A program made the translations under genes and the position numbers. A DNA stretch of 10,674 nucleotides from Phoronis ovalis (lineage: Eukaryota; Phoronida; Phoronidae): positions 1 through 10,674 of the forward strand of contig JAOXYB010061212.1 of assembly GCA_028565635.1 (NCBI GenBank), read 5' to 3'. Of the stretch, positions 1 through 6,180 are shown piece after piece (position 1 is the first letter of the stretch; every line of letters begins with the position of its first letter). The notes below the pieces were generated by a model. It was not told the origin of the DNA, searched no databases, and saw only the letters and a program-made list of their open reading frames with translations.

Positions 1-44
1 TGAAAATTGGAAGAAAAAGAAGAAAGAAATCGTACAAAACCAAT

Positions 45-72
45 AGGCTTGCTCCCTTATAGGAGCAACCCT
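45..72. repeat. Inverted repeat / hairpin
   Basis: TTGCTCC (49-55) and GGAGCAA (62-68) are perfect complements around a 6-nt loop. After one C/C mismatch the stem continues with AGG (45-47) against CCT (70-72), and T44 can pair with A73. The stem is about 11-12 bp with one mismatch. Function is unknown. Confidence 0.7.
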
Positions 73-103
73 AATTATGACATTATTTTAATGGAAGTAG
101 TTC

Positions 104-513
104 CTGTACCGCTTTAAAATACGTCATGATTTGAGAATAAGCATTAACACAAAAAAAGAAAATTGTTACACAGATATTTCAGGCGGTTACAAAAATTAAG
201 GTTGTATTCAATGTATCATTATTCTAATGTTGGCGAACGCACTAAAGCAACTGATAACCGAGGACATCTACACCTATCTTGATTGTGCACGTTGTAATAC
301 ACAATATAAAGTCTTAATTTTAATTAATAATTTAATTTATTCTGCCTTTAAAATAGCATTCGTGGGTCTTCATATCAGCGGAACATACGCCAAGAATCAA
401 GACTTGTGTTTATGCATGTGGTTTTATTTTTAATAAAAAAAAATTAGATCCGGTATTTTTTAATTACGTCGTGATTTAAAGTAAGTCGAATGACAACACA
501 AAAAACGAGATTG
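104..513 (+). repeat. Pair of diverged direct repeats (about 104-165 and 446-513)
   Basis: Both copies share TACGTCRTGATTT (120-132 and 465-477), followed about 20 nt later by AACACAAAAAA and a closing RATTG. They are about 345 bp apart in the same orientation with small indels. The A-rich part makes chance similarity possible. ACGTCATGATT also recurs near 9560. Confidence 0.35.
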
Positions 514-677
514 ATTATAAAAATTATTCGCGATCTGTTTTAGACGTATGCTTTGGTTTTAATGCAAACTTTAAAACGGTTAAACGCTCAAAATAAAGAG
601 GTTATCCAGTGGTCCGCATTTTGAGATCACATGATCAAAAAAAAATCTGTAAAAAAAACTGCTGCAAAATTTAAAAG

Positions 678-715
678 TGAACTCGAAAGGTCATTTAAAG
701 GTCACATAAAGGTTA
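678..715 (+). promoter_or_regulatory. Tandem nuclear-receptor half-sites with DR5 spacing
   Basis: AGGTCA at 688-693 and AGGTCA at 699-704 are perfect half-sites with a 5-nt spacer (TTTAA). A third, AGGTTA (710-715), follows after another 5-nt spacer (CATAA). Upstream, TGAACT (678-683) is an inverted half-site 4 nt before the first. DR5 of AGGTCA is the classical RAR/RXR binding arrangement. The array lies about 650 bp before the LYR gene ATG. Occupancy is inferred, and the array could also be three copies of an 11-bp unit. Confidence 0.45.
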
Positions 716-1342
716 GCAAGAGCTCTTTCTTAAAGGCTATCCTGTTTACTTAATTGTTGAAAGGTGTGGTTTCTGCAAATCGCCGTAATGAGAAATACTA
801 TTAATTATAAAGTATGCCTTTACAAAGATTACAGGAATGGACAAGAGAAAGTAAACAGACTGACGTGAGCAAACCAAATCCTGCTATTTTGTTTGTTCCG
901 CCTGTTAAGGCTATAAATTGCGCTAAAATATGCACAACTTTAATAAATATTGCATTTTTTAAGTGACAAGCAGCTACAGACACACTTTGCAGCAGTTTGG
1001 GAGCAATTCAACAGGAAGGTATAATAAATATAGCTTTTCCTTTTTTGCATCTAAATTAAAGCGCTTATATAGATGTCATATTTATACATTAATCATTATA
1101 GTTAGTTATTGCAATAAGGTTTTCAACGTGCTTTTGATAGTCGACTATCTTATAATGGTGCAGATAAAATAATCACGATTGATGCGCATCGGCCTTTTGC
1201 ACTATAATGGACATCCCAGCAGAAAAATACAATTCCAATACCAACCTATACTAGCTGTTTATATTCGATGCCAAATGAAATAACAATACAGTATATACGC
1301 AAATACCAAATGATTGTAACTATTCAGACCTGATGATTGCTG

Positions 1343-1357
1343 TTTTTATTTGTATAG
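1343..1357 (+). promoter_or_regulatory. Probable 3' splice acceptor before the LYR exon
   Basis: A T-rich tract ends in TATAG, with AG at 1356-1357, only 3 bases upstream of the ATG at 1361. This suggests that the coding exon starts at 1358 and that a noncoding first exon lies further upstream. Its donor is not identified; GTAAGT at 481-486 is one candidate with no other support. Confidence 0.55.
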
Positions 1358-1360
1358 ATC

Positions 1361-1901
1361 ATGCCGCCTCCTGTATGGAATAAAAGAGCAGTTTTGTCCC
1401 TTTATAGAAGTTTGCTGCGACTCAGCAGAAATCTTCAGTTTGCTGACAAGGAATATTACTTACGAAGCCTTAAATCAGAATTCAAAGAGGCAAAAAATGT
1501 TAAAAACATGCAACTGAGGGAAAAGTATTTCGAGGTATGGAAGTCTGATGTACTAGTACTATCTCTCTCAAAGCTGACCTTCTCACATAGTTCCATTCCT
1601 GTGCCACTTTGTTGATTAGTAATGCACGTGCACTCTCCTGGATCCGATTTGTGACTATCAAAGCTCTCCTGGACCGCATTGTCGGGCATGTTAGAAATAA
1701 GGTCAAATCCGGGGGTCAAATAAAATATATCCATTTTAAGTTCAGATATTTACTGAATTTTATGTTCGTTAAGGGAAATTACGAATGTTCTAATAAATTA
1801 ACGTAATCCAATAAATCAACAAAATTAAATTCGCCTAATTTGTAATTAATTTCTATTTTTAGAAAGGACAATATTTTTTGGAAAGATCAACTTTAACATG
1901 A
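1361..1901 (+). CDS. MIEF1-MP: LYR-motif mitochondrial microprotein, MIEF1-MP-like (join 1361-1534, 1863-1901)
   Basis: Exon 1 encodes 58 residues and ends in GAG; the 328-nt intron is phase 0 (GTATGG...TTTTTAG). Exon 2 adds 12 residues and TGA, giving 70 residues, the length of human MIEF1-MP as I recall it. The N-terminal helix carries AVLSLYRSLLR (LYR at residues 14-16), followed by a Y/F-rich second helix with SEF near 39-41. The junction restores EKG (58-60) and then FL, matching the EKGxxFL end of the vertebrate protein. LYR proteins bind mitochondrial acyl carrier protein; vertebrate MIEF1-MP with MALSU1 and mt-ACP sits on assembling mitochondrial large ribosomal subunits. An acceptor-like TTTTTATTTGTATAG ends 3 bases before the ATG, so an upstream 5'UTR exon is likely; the ATG has A at -3. 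No MIEF1 body is visible downstream. Alternative: another small LYRM paralogue. Reading through the intron would instead give an 84-residue frame with no family match. Confidence 0.87.
1535..1862 (+). other. Phase-0 intron of the LYR microprotein gene
   Basis: The donor GTATGG directly follows codon 58 (GAG) and the acceptor TTCTATTTTTAG precedes AAA GGA. Removing the 328 nt joins YFE to KGQYFL and so recreates the EKG..FL signature, which is the main support for this intron. Small open frames on both strands inside it (for example 1609-1806) are not family-like. Confidence 0.85.
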
Positions 1902-2008
1902 AGACACTCCACAATAGTTCTTCGACAGAGACATGTGGTATATTTGATGACAATGTAATGAACGCAGATGGCTCACTACGTTTTTGTATATTTTTTTAAG
2001 CTACAAGC

Positions 2009-2160
2009 ATGTACTGTAAAAAACCTTAATATATACTAGTAATTTATATTTATTAGAAAAATGTACTGTAAATATAAAAAATACAAAAATGTACTGTATA
2101 ATATAAAAAGATATATTTTTAAATAACCTTAATAATAGTAATTTTATTTTATTGAAAAAA
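2009..2160 (+). repeat. AT-rich tandem-like repeat
   Basis: ATGTACTGTA occurs three times in the same orientation (2009-2018, 2061-2070, 2089-2098). AACCTTAATA followed by TAGTAATTT and a TATT..GAAAA tail occurs after the first copy (from about 2022) and again after the third (from about 2125), 103 bp apart. This looks like a duplicated unit of about 100 bp with internal expansion, lying in the probable 3'UTR or flank of the LYR gene. Confidence 0.6.
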
Positions 2161-2293
2161 AAGGAATAACGTTTATGTCAATAATACTGGTTTGCGCACT
2201 ATTTTGTTACGTATACAGATACCTTGCGCAGATATTCGTGAATTTTTAATATGGAGATAATTATGATATATATGATTAAGCAAATATTGATCA

Positions 2294-2304
2294 AATAAAA
2301 TAAA
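2294..2304 (+). terminator. Candidate poly(A) signal for the LYR gene
   Basis: Two overlapping AATAAA hexamers (2294-2299 and 2299-2304) are followed by T/G-containing sequence. They lie about 390 nt after the TGA and are the first canonical hexamers downstream of it. Variant AATATA signals occur earlier (around 2028 and 2072), so the real 3' end could be closer to the stop. Confidence 0.4.
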
Positions 2305-2944
2305 TGTAAAGTCGTCATACTGTTTACGTATCGATGATGTACCCATTCTTCTTGACTTCAAATACACAGTGTGACTAAAATCCCACGTAAATTTTGTTTC
2401 TGGTATTTTTGCTGTTTTTTTTCGATTAGTAATACTAGTGTAAAAAACGGAGCGAAATTAGTTTATAATCAGATTACATTTAGATTATAATCAGAGTCAC
2501 AAATATACACTGAATTCACACTTGTCTAAGTTTAGACCCTTGTTGTATTTTTAAATTCTTTTTTGTTAAAAATTGAGTTTAAATCCCTATATAAATTTCT
2601 ATCCCTATATGCAACAACTATATCTGATAATAATATGCACTATTAATTTTAAAACAAATTTTTGCCTTTTGCGAGCTTGTAGTTTAAAACAATTTATTTA
2701 GTACATTTATAAGATATATAGTCGGTGTTAGAGACTAAATTCACACATATCTTTACTGCTCTAGAAGCCTGCGTGTTTATGAAAATTGCCTAAGAAAATG
2801 TAATTAACTGATCTTATAATACTAATAAGATGACTAGTTGTAATTTGTAAGAATATTGTTACCGTTGAGGTTTGTCTGTCTGTCCAAAAGATACTATGCG
2901 AGTTGAATGCTTATACGAGTAAATCAATTTATTTGGTTAGTTAG

Positions 2945-3190
2945 AACAAATTACAGAATCTGTTATATACCGGTATATACACTAAATTAAATATTAAATC
3001 AAACATCTCTCTGTCCAGTTCTATCTGTCATCATCTCCGGGTGCGCTACACCGAGAATGCTATTTTTATTACTCAAGAACCCGAGCTGATTGCCACAGAG
3101 CCAATTAAGTCCTCTCTGATCACTACATTTGTTCATACCAGTGATTTAACTCTCAGCTATGAACGCACTGCTGATAACGGGTGTTATTGA
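2945..3190 (+). other. Unexplained open stretch without ATG
   Basis: From after TAG (2942-2944) to TGA (3188-3190) one frame stays open for 81 codons in a locally GC-richer patch (about 3005-3180). The other plus frames, and the minus frames across this patch, are interrupted. The translation has varied, protein-like composition in its second half (for example ITQEPELIATEPIKSSL) but no in-frame ATG and no domain I recognise. It could be an exon of an unseen transcript, a decayed repeat or chance. Confidence 0.2.
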
Positions 3191-3918
3191 CCACTGACTA
3201 TATATTAAGAGGTATAAGTTTTGCAAATTTATTTTGGATAAGTAACATAAATCAACAACTGTGGTCTTGTCTTGTCTATATACTTTGTAAAGTAGTAATT
3301 ATACACTACATCACACAAAGTGGTAATGCCACAAAAACATTATGGTAAACTGTGACTTGAAATAGGTTAGCTTATTTTTAACCTTGTCTGCTTTTTAGTT
3401 GTTAGATTTGTTAACTATTGAAGTTTTCTCAAAACAAGATTGTATGCTATTGGAAATTTTGCAAATGAATTACTACCCGGATTACCACATCGCTACTGTT
3501 CAATTTATTCAATTTATAGAAATATAACCTCTGTATAAACAGGCGCAACGCTGCATGTTCCATGCTCATTTAACGCCAGGTAGCGTTGTTTCCTGCTCTT
3601 ACATGGTTGGAGGTGTGTTTCAAATGGACTCTGGAAAAGGCCCTTGAACTTGAAAGGAATTGAATTTTGGAATTCTTTCGTGCAAGGCAGTCATTAACTC
3701 ATTGAGACGGTGATTCAGGTGGATCCGTTCACAATGTGGCATTATTAGAATCATTGAGCACAACATTATACCCGGTCAATATTAGGTGAAGTATTTACTA
3801 AACAGTACTAGTCAGTACTAACTAATCCCGACTAGTAGCTTCCGATGATATTATAAATCATAACTTCGTAAATGTACCGCCAAGAGGAGTATTCTCCTAT
3901 ACTGGCAGAAAAATTTGC

Positions 3919-3926
3919 TGACGTCA
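3919..3926. promoter_or_regulatory. Perfect CRE palindrome TGACGTCA
   Basis: The full 8-bp consensus for CREB/ATF-type bZIP factors is present. It lies about 2.2 kb upstream of the zinc-finger coding exon, in a patch with more CpG than its surroundings (about 3540-3960). It may mark a promoter region, but no transcription start can be identified and 8-bp matches do occur by chance. Confidence 0.3.
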
Positions 3927-4019
3927 AACCAACTTATTTACAATAAAAAGCGCACGGTGCTCTCTAACATGATACATGAATATGTTTAAGCATGAATCTG
4001 ATGTTTTTGAATTAGTTTT

Positions 4020-4089
4020 TGGAACTCACACTCATCCAGCTCTGCAGAGTGAACTATGGAGTATGGTGTGATCAACGGAGTGAGTTCCA
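4020..4089. repeat. Inverted repeat, 10-bp arms
   Basis: TGGAACTCAC (4020-4029) is exactly complementary to GTGAGTTCCA (4080-4089), with a 50-nt loop. The perfect palindrome CTCTGCAGAG (4040-4049) lies in the loop. Short minus-strand open frames cross it (4032-4232, 4072-4269) but show no domain. It may be part of a decayed element. Confidence 0.45.
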
Positions 4090-4365
4090 TATATGATATA
4101 GTAATTGTTCTTGAGTAGAAAGAGTATTTGAAGGGTCAATGTTACAGTGGACCTGGCAGTAACGTAGTCCTGGTTCATGATGTTTTGCACTAGCTCTTGA
4201 TAATCTGACTTGTGAGCTGTGCGAACAGTCATGCAATCTTACATAGCTAATTACAGTGAAAGTGCTCAAACTTAGACATCTATGTAATTCCTACCGAATG
4301 AGTTCAGATATCACCATCCAGATACTATCTGATGATCCAAATTCAACTCCCACTACTCCCATCAC

Positions 4366-4499
4366 CATTTGAAACTCCTGAATTCAGTTTTTACCATGCA
4401 TTATGCATGTTTTAAACCTGGCCCTGGGCCTCACACACCAACTAAGTTTTTTGGCAACTACCCCCCTCCCTCTGGGTGCCAGCGCAGGAGTTCCAAATG
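4366..4499. repeat. Inverted repeat, 15-bp arms with one mismatch
   Basis: CATTTGAAACTCCTG (4366-4380) pairs with CAGGAGTTCCAAATG (4485-4499) with one mismatch across a 104-nt spacer. The spacer contains the near-perfect palindrome CATGCAT-T-ATGCATG (4395-4409). This could be the edges of a small old foldback transposon. No target-site duplication is apparent. Confidence 0.4.
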
Positions 4500-4652
4500 A
4501 CCAGGACTAACGTAGATTGTGACTTGCTCTGTTAAGGATCTGTTTAGTGTCATATATTCAGGGAACTTTGATGTTTAACAGACCATGTTAGATTTTGTAG
4601 AATAAGGTTAGGTCATGTAGTATGCATTGCTGCTCTAGAGAGTACAAGCTTA

Positions 4653-4831
4653 TGTTACCGGGGGGGGGGGGGTACTTGGTGTTGATTTGGGTGGGAATGT
4701 GCCACCAGATCTAGCACTAAAAAATAGGCCCGAAATTATACCCAAACTACAAAGTACCATACCCAAACTTATACCTATGGAAAAATCATGACCCGAACTT
4801 ATACTTATTGGTTAAAATCACGACCTATGGC
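4653..4831 (+). repeat. G-run-headed interspersed repeat, copy 1
   Basis: TGTTACC leads into a run of 13 G (4660-4672), then GTACTTGG, and GGGAATGTGCCACC about 35 nt later. Internal phrases then recur: CCCAAACT at about 4740 and 4763, CCCGAACTTATAC near 4792, and CCTATGG twice. The same head (TGTTACC, G-run, then GGATGTGCAGCC) occurs at about 10194 in the same orientation. I recall similar G-run-headed repeats from marine invertebrate genomes but cannot assign a named family. The 3' limit is approximate. Confidence 0.6.
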
Positions 4832-5083
4832 AAAACAAAAAGCATGTGTAAAATATTAAAATTATACACCACTTATATACCATTTTATCTGTTGGGTAAG
4901 GTGTTTTCTTCAAATGTAAGCACAATGGATTTTTAATCGTTTTTATTTTGTTCTATGCATATATGTATTTCCTTCCTTGTTATTGTAAAATACAAACGAT
5001 GTGCAATAAATACAAAACTTAAATGTTAGATAAATAAATATGAATATTAAATGCACACGAAGCTATAAGAAACATGTCGCATT

Positions 5084-5335
5084 CCCAAGGTAGTCATTAT
5101 GAGTTTTTCTATCTAGTATTTGATCACACATACTATACTCATAGAGGCTATTGATGGTTTCATGTGTGATTGATAATATGCAACATTTCTTTATGCTGAA
5201 ACTCATTTGCCAGCGAGTTGACCAGGTAGTGAGCTTGTCTAGATCTTGTTGTAATCTGAGTTGGTCATCCAGTGATTTTATTTCACGGTTTATTACACTA
5301 TCATCAACAAAGAGTCTCATTGTGGAGCTGATACC
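5084..5335 (-). mobile_element. Non-LTR retrotransposon reverse-transcriptase fragment
   Basis: The minus strand reads about 84 residues of the palm region of a LINE-type reverse transcriptase. It runs from GISSTMRLFVDDSV (the FADD catalytic block as FVDD, both aspartates kept), through QQDLDKLTTWSTRWQMSFS and a KKC block, to DYLG, the usual (K)YLG motif. The frame continues beyond both ends (5063-5389) but without family-like sequence. Upstream fingers, endonuclease and the rest of the ORF are absent, so this is a dead 5'- and 3'-truncated remnant. The motif order fits Jockey/CR1-like clades; the exact clade is not decided. Confidence 0.8.
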
Positions 5336-5688
5336 AGATACAACATACACTATTATGCTATCTTCTTTCAAAATTTCACAAAAAATCACGGATATGAATA
5401 TGATATATAGATGGTGCTTGATTGTTATGAAACGAAGAAAGTATATTTATGCAAATATAATCATGGTAACAAATAGTGGACATCTAGGTAACATTACTGC
5501 CAGTTTGTATTAGTTTTAATTACTAAAATTCACCAGATATTATGACAGAAAGAAATTTTACTTATTCACTTGACAGTAATAAACTAGGACCATCAGAATA
5601 TTGCTACATGAACTTTTTAAAAATGTGATCTATTAAAAAGACTGTTTGTTTAGGCCTGGGATACTTGGCAACCAAATCTGGGTTATGG

Positions 5689-5704
5689 TAGGTTAACCTA
5701 GGTT
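5689..5704. repeat. Two overlapping perfect palindromes
   Basis: TAGGTTAACCTA (5689-5700, 12 bp) overlaps AACCTAGGTT (5695-5704, 10 bp). The same TTAACCTAG and CTAGGTTAC words reappear at 9739-9763, separated there by seven bases. Role is unknown. Confidence 0.5.
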
Positions 5705-5822
5705 ACACAAAAATCGCTGTGTATATTAAAGTCTGATTGTTGAGTGATTGTAAAGAATGATATTACTATCGTTTGCAACAAAATGCGATGTGGAGGTGCA
5801 GTGGTATTTCTTTTGTGTAACA

Positions 5823-5972
5823 AGGACATTAGTTATGCAGCAAACGTATTACTGTATAGCTTGAACCGCTGTTTTGTGATAATATGATCATGATGTAGAT
5901 TAAATTTTCATGAAGATTCCCACTGCAGTTTAAGCTAATATGGCAATACCTTTGCTGCATAACTAATGTCCT
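5823..5972. mobile_element. MITE-like foldback element
   Basis: The outer 22 bp on the left (5823-5844, starting AGGACATTAG) is the exact reverse complement of the right end (5951-5972, ending CTAATGTCCT). Complementarity continues inward with a few mismatches and a 2-nt gap, giving arms of about 48-49 nt (to 5870 and from 5924) around a centre of about 53 nt. The 150-bp size with long terminal inverted repeats and no coding capacity fits a miniature inverted-repeat element. No clear target-site duplication is visible (flanks GTGTAAC and CATTATAA). If transcribed it would form a long hairpin, so a microRNA-type precursor is a second possibility. It ends about 195 bp before the zinc-finger exon. 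Confidence 0.75.
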
Positions 5973-6150
5973 CATTATAAAATGCGACGTCATCACAGGG
6001 TTGCGGTTCATTGCAATACTATATGATGGATACAACTACTGTATGGAAAAATAATGAACAGAATGCTAAGGAAGATATTTCATGAGCTAATTTTTAAAAA
6101 TGACATGTTAAGTGAAACTAAATATACCATGTAATTTAATAATTTATGAA

Positions 6151-6166
6151 AAATTTCATTTTACAG
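6151..6166 (+). promoter_or_regulatory. Probable 3' splice acceptor before the zinc-finger exon
   Basis: AAATTTCATTTTACAG, with AG at 6165-6166, is a good acceptor just before the ATG at 6181. It implies an upstream, probably noncoding, exon. The open frame formally continues up to GTG at 6112, but that part would be intron. Confidence 0.6.
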
Positions 6167-6180
6167 AACTGGCTTGCAGA

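Larger units (their letters stand above)
1..1357. other. Noncoding stretch upstream of the LYR gene
   Basis: There is no credible coding exon. The short open frames at 227-433, 801-983 (minus) and 963-1172 have AT-driven composition and no recognisable domain. The stretch contains an imperfect hairpin at 45-73, a diverged direct repeat pair (about 104-165 and 446-513) and the DR5-type half-site array at 688-715. It probably includes the promoter and a 5'UTR exon of the microprotein gene, but neither can be placed. Confidence 0.6.
1902..6166. other. Long intergenic stretch between the LYR and zinc-finger genes
   Basis: No intact gene was found in about 4.2 kb. It contains the AT-rich repeat at 2009-2160, an ATG-less open stretch (2945-3187), a CRE palindrome (3919-3926), several inverted repeats between 4020 and 4516, a G-run-headed repeat (4653-4831), a reverse-transcriptase remnant (5084-5335, minus) and a foldback element (5823-5972). 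It must also contain the promoter and any 5' exon of the zinc-finger gene, whose positions I cannot set. About 2310-2940 and 3190-3780 show nothing clear. Confidence 0.6.

Noticed and set aside
801-1172. Short open frames 801-983 (minus) and 963-1172 (plus) as genes
   Set aside because: They have AT-driven composition, no domain, and no splice or start context that stands out.
1456-1806. Open frames over the LYR exon and intron (1456-1734 and 1500-1706 minus, 1609-1806 plus)
   Set aside because: They are shadows of the LYR exon or lie inside its intron, with no family-like sequence.
2870-2884. TGTC microsatellite (three units)
   Set aside because: It is too short to call as a repeat feature.
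4032-4269. Two overlapping minus-strand open frames, possible transposase piece
   Set aside because: No motif was recognised in either frame, and they overlap each other and an inverted repeat.
5151-5513. 120-codon plus-strand open frame
   Set aside because: It is antisense to the reverse-transcriptase fragment; the minus strand carries the recognisable FVDD and YLG motifs.
5829-6035. 68-codon minus-strand open frame
   Set aside because: It runs through the foldback element, so its openness is a by-product of the repeat.
6112-6180. Extension of the zinc-finger frame upstream to 6112
   Set aside because: It begins with GTG, not ATG, and crosses a good acceptor (CATTTTACAG at 6157-6166). The first in-frame ATG with strong context is 6181.
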